The notes beneath the pieces are model-generated. The model was not told the origin of the DNA and did no database searches. It saw nothing but the letters and a program-made list of their open reading frames with translations. A stretch of 64,000 bases of DNA from Conus ventricosus (Eukaryota > Mollusca > Gastropoda > Neogastropoda > Conidae), in NCBI GenBank assembly GCA_018398815.1, contig CM031610.1, positions 35,593,139 to 35,657,138 of the forward strand, in the 5' to 3' direction. Numbering within the stretch: position 1 is the first letter of the stretch; each line of letters opens with the position of its first letter. Shown piece after piece: positions 47,185-58,404 of the stretch. Position numbers and translations under genes: made by a program.

Positions 47185-48471
47185 AGAGAGATAGGTCATC
47201 TCCTCCTCAACATCTGCTGCAAAGGTAAATTTGTTCTTAATTTCACTGGACATCTGCAGACCTCTGGCAGACTTGCCAACGTGAAGTAGGTCTGGGTTTG
47301 GGGGACGGTGGAGTTTTTTCCTCAACTCCACCATCTCCACACTAGTTGAACTCCCTTGCCCGCACGGGCACTGACAGAGGATTCGAGGGAGGGGTGCTGG
47401 TTTTTTAATCTGCCCAGCAGCAGATGTTTAGACTGCTGGGCAGTCTGAGGGTGGCGGATTTTTTGCCTCCACCAGGGCAGTCACTTTGTTTGGAAGGTGG
47501 TGGACCTGCTACCACCTAGAACTGACAGATCGTACTTGCAATGTTTTCGAAAACGTAAAGTTATCAGTCTGACAGCAGACTAACCGAGTTGAAACTGTAG
47601 AACTTTCTTTACGGCCGAAGCATACGAAGAAGCTGTCGGCGACTGACTGCCCACAACCTGCTTGCGGGCTTCGAAAAAGGAGATCTTCTTTTCTGTCTTA
47701 ACCCTTTGTATTGCAGATTCCTGAATCCACAGAGGACAATTTCCGTGAAGAGGAGGGATGGTCGCCACCGCAGTTTGCACAATGTGCCGGATCTTTACAA
47801 CGGCCCTCATGGGTTGCCTTGCAGCAAATACCACACACCTCCTGCCAGAACAACGGTCTCTGACATGGCCAAACTTCTGGCATCGGAAGCACCTCAACGG
47901 GACGGAACGTACAACAGAACCCGGACAATCAGGTAGCCGACTTTGATGACCGGAGGCAGCACAGGTTGCAGAATGTCAGAAAGAGGGTGTTGGTGTCCAC
48001 TCTTTCTGCACCCTTCTTTACTGTCACCCTGCGTACCTCCGTCACACCCTGGATGCCAGCTCCGTTTTGATCTCTGCCTCAGAAACACCTGATAATTCCC
48101 TGCAGCGAATCACTCCTTTGATGAATTTAATTTGTTTGTGGGGAGTTACCCTGATCTCCCGGTCCACAATTTCGTTGCCTTCAGCAGCTGTTCAGATTGC
48201 TTTTGTGACTTACATGAATAAGAAAGGAACCATTCCTCAACCTCTGATGACCGAGGGTCACCTGCTATACCTTGAAAGCCCTTTTGGATAGCAAAAGGGC
48301 TCAAAGCTGAAAAGGGGTCGTTCTTGCTCCGTTCCTTCCATAACGACCAGGAAGCCCAAAAACCTGTCTTCTGTCGTAACCTCCATATCCGAATCGCTGT
48401 CAGAATCGAAATCCCCTGAAATAGGGGATGCTGCCTTCCTCTTTTTGGGGGATGTGTTTAGAAAAAGCCAT
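47185..48471 (-). pseudogene. LINE copy 2 ORF1, frameshifted
   Basis: Fragments of ORF1 remain readable: CFRCQKFGHVRDRC near 47880, KKISFFEARKQVVGS, and the C-terminal AADVEEEMT near 47200. Several one-base deletions split them among frames, e.g. CSG-RRCVVF where copy 1 reads CSGQEVCGIC. Confidence 0.85.
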
Positions 48472-49216
48472 ATTGAGTGAATTTGTGTTCATCCCTCCCT
48501 TACCCACCCACCTTGGAGTCCAACTAAGGGGCCAGGGCCAAGAAACCAATGTCTTGACCCCTTCCAGGCTTCGGGAGACATACGACAAACAGAAGCAACT
48601 AACCCATATCCCCCCTGATCATGCTCAACTCCCGGGGACAGAGAGCTGAGCACTGCAGGGTTCACATGGCCAGCAGGGGAACTGCTTGTCTTGACCCAGC
48701 CCCAAGAAGGGGAGCCGATTAGTACATCCGGGCCAAAGTGTAACTCCCTGTCTAGGAGAGGTCCGAGCCAAAGTGATGTGTTGAGAGCGCTGGCCCTCAA
48801 TCACCAGGATCTCATTCCCCTCCGACACAGGTCGCACCGCACGGCAAACGCGGCGGATCTTAAGGAGACCACAGAGAGAAAAGGAGTGTGGAAAAGAAGA
48901 CTTGAAGGGAGACGAAGATAGAAAAGGGCCCAAATAAGGGAGGCAGAAAACAAGAAAAGGAGAAAGGCGGGTTACTCTTAGTCAGGATCCTCACCCTTAG
49001 CCTATCTGACATGGGAAGCCCTACCAGGGGCATCAACTCCTTACCACTTACGCTTAGGCCAAACAGCATCTGCACCTCTCAGGCCTAGAAGCAGTATGAA
49101 AAAAACAGCCTATCTCCAAGTATTGATGCCCCGCCAGCAGAGCCTAAGGGATCACTGGACCACGCAAACCCTCCGACCACGACAAGGTCGCAACCCCCCG
49201 GAGGGCAGTTTCATGA

Positions 49217-50789
49217 GACACTGATTTTGTGTCAAGTGTAATGTAGGTGACACTGTGACACTAACCACGAATTCTGCTGAATTGACAATTTCATCACTTG
49301 GCAGTGACGTTTGTTTTGGCACCTCGCGTTAATTAATGCACAAATTAATCTTATTGTAAGTGCATCAAGTATTACACAACAATTAAAACAATGTGTTACC
49401 AGCGCTTCATTCGATAAGAAAGCGGATTCCACACTTTACATTGTGACACAATGATGAACCAAATTTCGTGTCATGTGTAACAAGGTTGTGTTAAAATGCG
49501 ATTTTTGTATTTTACGTTATAATCATCAACTTTGATGCAACAGATACAACAATTTCTCAAATAACTGATTTATCCATGCATTCAAACTTTGCTATCAAGC
49601 TGCGGAAACAATGAATTTTATAAATGTCGAACTGTGTTACACCTGACACCATGACTGGAGCAAACAACCAGTCGAAGTTTGCCGATTAAGTACATTTTTA
49701 AAAGATCAAGACAACTATCATCTTATTCATGACAGTGAAACGAAGGAATATGATCACGAAACATTAAATCATGTAGTTGAAAGCAAATATATTTAGCTGA
49801 ATCGATAGGTCCGTGAAAACATTGCCAACAACTGGAAGATCCTTCACTGACGTTACCGCTTTTCACTTTGAGGAAGAAGTTGACACACGTCACTTTATTT
49901 TGTGTCGTACAAGTTTGTGCGTAGATATTTCTGTGTGAAATGTGAAACATCACAGGTTGGCTGATCATGAACAGTGTAGGTGAAGGTCATCTGAGCACTA
50001 TATTTAGCTTTGTTGTCGAAGTGGGGCTTTTGAATGTTGGAGCGTTACCTGCATTTCACATGCAACGCGAAATTTTCGAATGTTTAGTTTTCGATCTTTT
50101 TTTATTGTTCATTTGCTGAATCATTCTTTCAACATATTCTTTTCAGTCGACTACATACATTTACCGGTCTGCCTTTCACAATATGTTACATGCTGTAGTG
50201 GCGACGGCAATCATTGATCAGAATGTGTGACACGAAAGGTAGCGCAGGTAACGGTTATAAATTAACAATGTGATATGAAAACGAAAAAAGCAGTGCGACA
50301 ATACTGACTACCATAGCGCAGAAAAAACACTTTCAGCAAATAACAAACACTCCAAAAAAGTTTTAACAGCTGTCATGCATTGCATGAAGCTACTGTTTTG
50401 GGCAACATGTCTCGGTCCCCATTTCGGACGCCATTTTAAAGGCATTTTCGATGTTTTAATTAAATTAATAATTAACATTACTAAAAAGATCATGGAAACT
50501 GCCAAAGTTTTTCTTGATGATGTCGCTTCTTCAAAACTATAAGAACACTTTCATTTAGAAATATAGTCTGAGAGCGGCAAGTTTTTTTCTTTAAAGCATG
50601 GCAAATAGAGTCACTCCCAATAGTGACCAGAAGCAAAGAATGACTCATACCTAAACTTCTCACAGGGTAGTGTGTCAATGCAGAGAAACATCAATTCACT
50701 GAAGAAGACTGAAATTGCACAAAATACTCAGTCCTTGTAGTGCAGATGAGAGACCATTGCCAGTCACAAACATCAGACACACACACAAA
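49217..50789. other. Repeat-poor intergenic or intronic sequence
   Basis: AT-rich and free of recognised repeats. The minus strand has one CpG-containing AAAATGGCGTCCGAAATGGG at about 50417-50436 with an ATG at 50434, a possible first exon (see findings). Otherwise nothing seen. Confidence 0.5.
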
Positions 50790-50935
50790 TTAACCTTTTT
50801 GCTGCTATCATATTTTGCTAAAGCCCATGCTGGACAAAACAGAATGATCATAACGAACAGCGTTCGTCAACTAAGCATCGCAGACGACATTTCAATGACA
50901 AACACTGTCTGTCAACAGCGCAGTGAAGTGGGTAA
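50790..50935. mobile_element. Palindromic TTAA MITE, copy 2
   Basis: TTAACCTTTTTGCTGCTATC at the left and GCGCAGTGAAGTGGGTAA at the right. The interior (CATATTTTGC, CATGCTGGAC, AACAGCGTTCGTCAACT) matches the 11846-12000 copy. The right TTAA has mutated to GTAA, so it is older or less well preserved. Confidence 0.7.
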
Positions 50936-51734
50936 ACCAAATCCACTTTGAACGTGCTAGACTTTTATACAACATTTTGTATAATTTGGACTCAAGTCTT
51001 TTTTGGGAGGACAACTTTTCTAAAACAGTACCCCAGTTTATTTGAGCGATAGAAAATCAATATGGGAAGTTTGTGTTGTACTCTCTATTTGACCAAGTAT
51101 ACCTAACGTGTAAACTCTTACAAACAGCAGTTACTTTGTAATTATATGGCCCAGACATGCCTAAGCCTCAACGTATCTCTCAATAGTAGAACCCCAATTT
51201 TCAGCAGATGACTTCAGCAACATGAATGGCAGCATCTCTATAAATGAACTCTTCAGGCTCTGATTTTCCTTGCACTAAGATAGGATTTATAGTTTACTGA
51301 TCTACTCTTTGTCTGAATGCAGACATATGCCCATTCATGACAAAAGGAAGCCAAGTCACATGATTTGACCCGACACTTTATGAATGTGTGATCCAGTCTG
51401 TTGGACTTTGTAGCAAGTCAAAAAAAAAAAATCAATAAAGATCAAGAAAAAATTGAAAACAAAAACATCAACCTGACAAGTTTTACTGCATGCATGAAGA
51501 CATTTATGCCACCAGTTCAGTATCACGACTGCTATTTCTGTAAGTACCAAAGTGGGCAAGAACATCTACGACGAACCCACACAATATGAAACGAGATCAT
51601 AGGTTTCATGGTTCACAAGACTCTGGTTGGGTTTTTCTTCACTTGCCTATCGAGAGAAAGAAACTACAGACAATTTGTAGCATTAGGCAGGTCTGATAGC
51701 CAACTTTTCAGGACTATATTAGAAAATTGATGCC

Positions 51735-52152
51735 TGGATGCGGGGGCTGGAATAGCTCAGTTGGTAGAGTGCCGGACTCATGATCCTGGGGTTGCAGGTT
51801 TGAATTTTGGTACAGGGGGATTTTTCCCTTGGAGTTAACATCGGTTCTGACTCCATTTCCCATACAGTCCTTCTAATGAGACTATAAACCGAGGTCCCGT
51901 GTGTGAACGCACGCATAACATCTTGCACACACGTAAAATCCCATCTCCAACTTTCGGAAGAGAAGGCCAGTTTGGCCGTTGGTATGGATGACACATTACA
52001 CATTGCATGCACCTTCCCCGAGGATGGAGTATGGCTGCCTTAATGGCGTGATAAAAAACGGTCATACACACAAAACTCTACTGCCTGTCAATACAGGCAG
52101 TGTCCGCAGGAGTATCAGCCTGCGTACACAGAAAGAAAGAAAAAAAAAAAAA
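51735..52152 (+). mobile_element. tRNA-derived SINE, full length
   Basis: Head GGAATAGCTCAGTTGGTAGA (A box) with CAT in the anticodon position and a decayed B box GGTTTGAATTT. The body is GGAGTTAACATCGGTTCTGA and CGTGTGTGAACGCACGC. Its 3' part is CTGCCTGTCAATACAGGCAG, a small hairpin, then GAGTATCAGCC and an A-rich tail at 52131-52152. It shares head and body with the SINE at 1.3-1.85 kb but not that element's tail. Confidence 0.85.
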
Positions 52153-52204
52153 GATGCCTGGATGCCACCCTCTGTCTCCAGCATACAACTACTACACCAT
52201 TTCC

Positions 52205-52312
52205 ACATTTATTTCCGAAAGTTGGAGATGGGATTTTACATGTGTGCAAGATGTTGTGCGTGCGTTCACACACAGAACCTCGGTTTATAGTCTCATTCGA
52301 AGGACTGTACTA
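52205..52312 (-). mobile_element. SINE fragment, inverted
   Basis: Reverse complement of the body of the adjacent SINE (about 51860-51965): TCCGAAAGTTGGAGATGGGA ... TCTCATTCGAAGGACTGTA. It forms an inverted pair with its neighbour about 250 bp away. Confidence 0.85.
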
Positions 52313-52493
52313 TCATCACAGTAACTTGCTCCTGTTTATTTTGGGTGGGCAAGCAGAAATTTTACAAGACAATGTCTTTTTCTGCCTGTTGACAGGACAA
52401 TTAAAAATCATTGAAGAATTTCTAGCATACTGTGCATGTTGTATGTTTAATTTGTATGTGTGCATGCTTGCATGCATGCGTGCATGTGTGCAT

Positions 52494-52496
<3 letters not shown>

Positions 52497-52565
<69 letters not shown>
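52497..52565. repeat. (GT)n / (GC)n microsatellite
   Basis: GT array ending in GCGCGCGCGC; a potential left-handed (Z) DNA former. A similar array is at 53018-53094. Confidence 0.95.
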
Positions 52566-52571
<6 letters not shown>

Positions 52572-53013
52572 ACATTCGTGCATGTGTGTGTGTGTGCAAA
52601 GCTCATAATACTGACCAAATTGTCTGGGACAGCTAATCTTGATGGACTGTGGAACTGCTCTCTCTACTTGTCTGTCAGGCAACTGATTTCCCTGTTGACA
52701 AGCGACTGGGAAGTCACCTTCACTGCAGACTGATCTGCTCCCCTTTTTCCCTTTCACATAGATCTATCCATCATCCCAACTCACCCACTTCCCATCATGG
52801 AAAATTCAGATCTACTTCCTTTTATTTCTCCTTCTCTGTATGCATGCACTGCACACTTTGATCTACTCTGACAGTTTCTTACAAACATTTATTTACTTAT
52901 GGTGGGCACGCAGAAATTTGGTAGGACAAGATTTCCTTTACCTGCTTGTCCATGGGGCAATTATAAAATACCTGGGAATTCTTAGCTCTGGTATGTATGT
53001 GTCTGAGGGAGGG

Positions 53014-53017
<4 letters not shown>

Positions 53018-53080
<63 letters not shown>

Positions 53081-53094
53081 CGTGCGCGTGTGTG
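53018..53094. repeat. (GT)n / (GC)n microsatellite
   Basis: GT array followed by CGCGCGCGTGCGTGCGCG. Confidence 0.95.
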
Positions 53095-53748
53095 AAACTT
53101 TCACACATGTACATGCAACTGGATTTTCAATTTTTTTTTTCTTTTCGTGCCTAGCTAGTTTTTGTAGTGTTTGTCAAGAGTGGTGAATGTTTCGTCTGCT
53201 GCCATTTCCTGCTGACAAGTTAAACTGGTAACAGCTTCCTCTAAAAGTATTCAAGACTGTCAATCATCCAGTTTCTACTGAATAACAATATTAATTAAAC
53301 ACAATTTCATACATAAGTTGAATCAGAGAAAAACTTAATATTACAACTGCAATCTTTCAGTTCCTGTGCTTTCAACATTTCACTCAGTTTCAAAGAAATT
53401 ATATTTATTAATGAAAAAAAAAAGGTTTTACGACTAACTTCATTTTCTTTAAAATAATGTTTAATCTCTAGACTATATTTCTTTTTAAACAGGGCTTGGA
53501 AATCTAAAGTGACAGAGAGTTTCACTTACAAATTCAAAGCTTAAGACACATGTCCTTGTTCAAGGGGAAAAAATCAATGTTTCAAAAATCTACTGACAAA
53601 GTTTCAGGATACTAAGGGATTTTTTTTATTTTTTTTTCCAGTTTTGATACTTTCAACTGAAACACACACAAAAGAACTTGCCCAACAAGGCAATGCAAAC
53701 ACCTCAGGCGGTTGGGTAATGGTTAATTTTAAACCCTGCATGGTTCTT

Positions 53749-53949
53749 TTACAACACATTCACTCTAAGTTTCAGATCCTTCATGTGAACTCCTTTCCCA
53801 AAACTGTATACATACTGGCTTAACATGTCAGCTAAGGCGCGGGCGTTTATCTGCTGTGTCCAATTTACAGAAAATTTGTTAGAATAATAAAGTGCTGATT
53901 CAACTGAAAACAGCACTTCAATCATTTTGAAAAGCAGTAAGTCCAGCAT
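53749..53949 (-). CDS. Unrecognised short ORF (66 aa)
   Basis: Reads MLDLLLFKMIEVLFSVESAL, then NWTQQINARALADMLSQY and KGVHMKDLKLRVNVL. Composition is protein-like and the frame is open a further 10 codons upstream to a TGA, but there is no convincing splice acceptor. It could be a terminal exon of an unseen gene or a transposon fragment. Confidence 0.25.
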   Translation of the reverse strand: MLDLLLFKMIEVLFSVESALYYSNKFSVNWTQQINARALADMLSQYVYSFGKGVHMKDLKLRVNVL

Positions 53950-54011
53950 CCGAGGTATAACATTTAGATGAATCCCTCTTCATTTGTCTCTTGAGTTCAT
54001 GTTATTGCAAC

Positions 54012-54013
<2 letters not shown>

Positions 54014-54057
<44 letters not shown>
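54014..54057. repeat. Poly-C tract (44 bp)
   Basis: Uninterrupted C homopolymer; its length is unlikely to be exact. Confidence 0.95.
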
Positions 54058-54059
<2 letters not shown>

Positions 54060-55115
54060 ATGTGTGCTGGAATGAGCAAATGATTGTGGGCCACTGAAAC
54101 TTTCATCAAAAAGATGAAAGAATTCTACATCATTCTTGTGATTTTCAATAAAAGAAAAAGCTGGAATACAGAACAAGACTAGTTATTTGGAGGCACACTA
54201 ACAATATGATAGTGTACTGAAAAAAAGTATTAAAATATATTCTGAGCTGCCAAAGCCTCAAAAGCCCAAACTGCCAAAGTGTTGGATTTTGACATTTTAT
54301 AAGTAGCATTCCAAATTAAAGCATAGCATTCATATATTTCAAGTCAGGCATATTAGCACTTTCTGTGGTAAAGTACTTCACTTTACGCACAGAGATGACA
54401 GTGATCTTGCTACTTATTGAATTGTTTTTAACTTCACCTACAAAATATTAAAATGGTCAACCAAGGCGGCAAAACTGCTCGTCTAGCAATTTCTCTTCTG
54501 TTTTTACTCCTTTTTACTGACCTTGGCTTTTTTTTTCCCTTACAAAATACACCTACAATCTACTTTTGGTATCTAGTTCTTTTTCACTTCCACTGTTTCA
54601 GCCATGGCTAAGTCTGTGAAGCGTTGTTTTTTCCTGTTTCCTCTTTGCTCAGACCTGGTTACCCCTCAGAAATTCTATGTGTAGGTTCTGGGTCAAAAGT
54701 GTGTACAATTGTGTGTAAAAAGTGTAAGCTTTTGCAGCGCAAAGTAGCTGCGCAGGAAACAATACTGAATGCATCCAAGACATAGGAAACACTGAAAATT
54801 TATTATTACAAAAGATGTATTTTCATGAAAGGCATTAAAGTGGCTTCATTAACAATCAATGATTGTCAAACTAATCTTCAGTTTCTTGCCAGTGTCCTCT
54901 GATGGGCAAAAGCCTTTGCTCAGAAAATTAACAAGTACATTAACTGATGTGAATTGTTTTATAATACTTTTAAATAACTGTCTCTTCACTTTTTACTATA
55001 CTGATGGACATAACTGGAAAAAAAAATTCTTGATGTAATTTATTTCTTTCATATGCTAATACGGGCACTTTTTCACTGTCTGTTGATAAGCTAACCAGTC
55101 TTTCTGAAGAGCATA
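54060..55115. other. No gene seen
   Basis: AT-rich DNA without coding signal or clear repeats between the poly-C tract and the 55-kb transposon relic. Confidence 0.6.
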
Positions 55116-55119
55116 ATAA

Positions 55120-55792
55120 TTATGATGTGAATTTTATTTCAGATTTTGGTGATTTCAGCTCTTTTAAATTGTCAGCTGAGAGGCTGTGAACTGCATCTAC
55201 TGAAGAACAGTCATCACTCTTCAGGATGAGAAGACTTTCACGAGTTTCATTGGACAGTGCTCCTTTAGGGGATTTTGGAGTTTTTTGTCCCTCTGCACGA
55301 GTAGTTTGATGTTCCAGTCTCTCATCAGAAGATGTGCCAGCAGAACTCAACTTCACAAAAGAACTTTGAATGTTCATAGCCTACCGTTTTCCCGAATCAC
55401 TGTTCCCCTTGTGACTTTTGCTATCGATGTGCCGCTGAATGTCAAGACGACCACTGTGAGCAATCGAGATTTCACAGTTACATGTGGTGCTGTGAGCGAA
55501 CATATCGCCCTTCTTTGACGCAGTAATGAACTTGAAAATTGTATGATACGCTGGTTTGTACTTCTGTTCTATTTTTTTTTCTTTCTGACCACAGCTTCCA
55601 CCAATGAATCTGAATTTTCGTTGTCTGTTTCATGGGCGCGATTGAAACTGAACGAGAAGCCATGTTGATATGCATTCATAGTGGCAGGAAGTGTTCCATG
55701 TGCCATGGGAACTTCTGAAAGTTAGACCAGACTCTTGGGCTCGGCCGGATTACATGTCTAGTGCATTTTCGTGAGCTCGGCAGGGCTTCTGA
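55120..55792 (-). pseudogene. BED-type zinc-finger N-terminus of hAT-like transposon protein, multiply frameshifted
   Basis: One minus-strand frame reads IEQKYKPAYHTIFKFITASK, KGDMFAHSTTCNCEISIAHS, GRLDIQRHIDSKSHKGNSDS, GKR, then stop. CNC ... HID-X3-H is a BED-like finger as in the 8.7-8.97 kb element. The next frame continues NIQSSFVKLSSAG ... LEHQTTRAEGQKTPKSPKG, where the family typically has a TRAE motif after the finger. An ATG near 55666 (MASRSVSIAPMKQ) starts a third frame. No catalytic domain remains. Confidence 0.55.
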
Positions 55793-56480
55793 AAACGCAA
55801 AAAATTGCGTACAGTACGCATTAACACTCTACGGGACGCACTGGGTGTCCGTGTAAGGGGTCCCCAGGGACCCTTCAAATTTTCGTGAAGTCAGATATAA
55901 AGTGAGAAAAGACTGCCATCAACATCGTAAGTTGGGTGCCGTAACATCGTAGGTCTGCTACACTTCGGACCGAACCCATCCCTTTTCAAGTTAGAACAGT
56001 AACAAAGCGAGTAGGACAGTCTCTTTTTGTCGTCTGCTGAGGCTGACTGACTAAGCTTAACGCTAGGCCACAGCCCCGTTTTCAGCTGACTGAATTTTCC
56101 TACTTTGAGCCATGTGATGTCACGATGACGCTTTTCATTTTCCCGGATGGGGGAGGCATTTCCGCGAAGCCTTTGTTTCCAACATGTCTCTCGAAGCGTG
56201 TGTTTATTTTGTTGTGTTTTATTGTGACAATGTGTCTGAGAAAATTAAGTGCTTGTGTAGGGATACAATTTTTGATGTTTATTTTGTTGTTTTTATTGTG
56301 ACGATGTGTCTGTGACAATTGCAGTGCGCCTGCAGGGATGCAATTTTTTAACGTATATTTTGTTGTTTTTATTGTGGTGTAGGGACCCCTTAATGTTAGC
56401 CTGGGACCCCTTAAAAATCTGATGAAGGGGTCCCTGGGACCGGAAAGACTTTCACCCCAGCAGAAGCCCTGGCTCGGTCA
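55772..56480. mobile_element. GGGGTCCC-rich transposon end region bounded by 20-bp inverted repeats
   Basis: GAGCTCGGCAGGGCTTCTGA (55773-55792) is the near reverse complement of CAGAAGCCCTGGCTCGG (56460-56476). Between them are repeated GGGGTCCC/GGGACCC motifs (55858-55873, 56386-56440), reminiscent of the AAAGGACCC repeats around the 8-kb element, and a duplicated TTTTGTTGTTTTATTGTGAC block. It lies directly upstream of the zinc-finger ORF, so it is probably the promoter/terminal part of the same DNA transposon. Confidence 0.45.
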
Positions 56481-56484
56481 TCAA

Positions 56485-57320
56485 AATTTCGTACAATTCG
56501 TTTTTTCAAACGTACAATCGTTTACCTGTATTGAATTTCATGAGATTATACACAAAAATTGTAAAGTGCACAGTTCTGTCTTTGCTATTTTGTCTTTGGC
56601 ATAGTATGTCAATACAAAGTGTTACTGTAGCAGCATAGCACTGTCAATGAAACTGTAACATGCTATTGCCAAACAAAAGGTGTAGCACTTGGAAGCTCTA
56701 GCGGAGGTCTACTTTTCAAATATAATACTACTAACACAGTAACAGTAAATAGAATCTGTACCGAGCAGTTCTAGTGGAGAACTATTCATTATGCTTTCAT
56801 CACCCATGCGTACCTTAATTCATTCACTATTTAACACAGAACTTGTCACACACATGGAAACAGTATTTAATAACAAAATTCTTGGATGAAAAAGTTGGTT
56901 TAATTGTGTTTTTAAAAAAAGGCAAGCCGGACAGATCTTATGTGGGAGGCAGTGCATATTCCAACAGATGGGGCAGCAATACTAGAGAAAACGAATGCTC
57001 ACGAAACAATTTCAGATTGTGCTTTGGAATCTTCAGAAGTTTCTGACTGGACAAACAGAGAACACTTGATAACTGGTGTATAAATAACTTAAGAGACAGG
57101 TATGGTGGAAGAGAACCATGAAAGAAATGGAAGGCAAAGGTAGTCAGTTAATTCTGCTCATGTAATTTAACAGGCAGCCAGTAAAGCTTAATCAGCAGTC
57201 GTGTAAACAATCTATGTGCATTGATTAGTGTATACATAGGCTAAAGTTCAATATTGTTTATAAAATGTTCTTCTAAAACTGCTCATTTGTTTGCATTTTA
57301 TTCTGCAATACTTCAGATCA

Positions 57321-57360
<40 letters not shown>

Positions 57361-58010
57361 CAATTCTGCTCAGGTGTATCGGTTAGGCGGAAGATGGAAT
57401 GATGAGCGTCAATTACATAAGATCTGTAGGCTTACTTTATGTTATCTTATTTTTAAAAATGTTACGTCAGATACGTTATTCTATATTTTCTGATTATTTT
57501 TCCTGAGTTACAAATAGATCATGAATTTGAAGAAAAAAAATTCAATGTTCGATACTGCGAGTCCTACGAACATAATCTGGTAAAGTTCTTCTAAAACAAA
57601 AGCTATCACAGCTGAAACTACTTTGCACTCGTGTGTCGCAATTTCGATAAGAAACCAGAAATTAATCTATAAATAGGATCTCAGTTGACTAGCGTTTTCA
57701 ACTCGATTGTTAGTTTCCTGACTGATTCTGTCGACTCGCACTATGACATGAAACAATGATACACCTAGAACTACATAAAGTGATCAACATTTAGTAATCT
57801 AGTCAGAGTTTAATGGCGAAGCCTTATACTTTAGCTGTTTATACTGACGCAAAATGATTAGTGCAAATGCTTGATTATACAAACCTCTAGTGGCACAATC
57901 TGAGTGTTTTCTCCCACAACCATCATTGAATGTTAAACTGATCACAGAGTTTCAATCACGTTTGGTGTGACGAAGCATTTTTGTTGTTTTTTCTCGATGG
58001 TACTTTATCG
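56485..58010. other. No gene seen
   Basis: AT-rich sequence with a (GT)n array at 57322-57359 and no recognisable ORF or repeat family. Confidence 0.55.
57322..57359. repeat. (GT)n microsatellite
   Basis: Uninterrupted GT dinucleotide, about 38 bp. Confidence 0.98.
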
Positions 58011-58029
58011 AAAGTGCTTCTTGTAACAG

Positions 58030-58404
58030 CTATGGCTGCGCATAATATCGCCTTTTCTCGTTTTCGACCAAATATAATAACGAGATAGGATACTTAGTCA
58101 CTTCCGGCAGTGCAATTTCCTTGTCATCACTGACATGGACCGCACAAATAGAGCCGGCTGCTTTGCAGTATTCACAATTAATTTTTAGTTTTGCTAACAG
58201 TTTTGAATGTGGACCGTCCGCTGTCGAAAGAACACGACAGTTGTAACGATTCTTCTGTTTTCCTTTTGTTAGCATGGACCAAGCAAGTTCTAATATTTTT
58301 ACATAAAGCTTGGCTTGTTTGGGCCGCGTGGAAATGAAATCGGTAAAATCCAGCATATGAGACACTGCCCGGGATGGTTTACATATATCTGAGTATCTAT
58401 GCAT
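58030..58404 (-). CDS. Unrecognised intronless ORF, 124 aa
   Basis: From ATG at 58404 it reads MHRYSDICKPSRAVSHMLDF, TDFISTRPKQAKLYVKILEL, AWSMLTKGKQKNRYNCRVLS, HSKLLAKLKINCEYCK, HVSDDKEIALPEVTKYPISL and LYLVENEKRRYYAQP. Composition is natural for a small soluble basic protein, with no signal peptide or membrane segment. I cannot name a family. An internal ATG (MLDFTDF) is an alternative start. The ORF sits head-to-head with a plus-strand CGATGGCGGCTG motif about 130 bp away. Confidence 0.5.
   Translation of the reverse strand: MHRYSDICKPSRAVSHMLDFTDFISTRPKQAKLYVKILELAWSMLTKGKQKNRYNCRVLSTADGPHSKLLAKLKINCEYCKAAGSICAVHVSDDKEIALPEVTKYPISLLYLVENEKRRYYAQP

Larger units (their letters stand above)
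41804..49205 (-). mobile_element. I-type LINE, copy 2, degraded
   Basis: Same family, orientation and both ends as copy 1: (TTATC)n-type 3' tail at 41804 and 5' end CAACCCCCCGGAGGG at 49205. Its own target duplication is CAGTTTTCATGA at 41792-41803 against CAGTTTCATGA at 49206-49216. It carries frequent one-base losses relative to copy 1 and is about 1.4 kb longer because of an anomalous middle (43.8-46.3 kb). Confidence 0.9.

Noticed and set aside
51739..51810. tRNA-Met gene
   Set aside because: Same SINE head with a decayed B box (GGTTTGAATTT).
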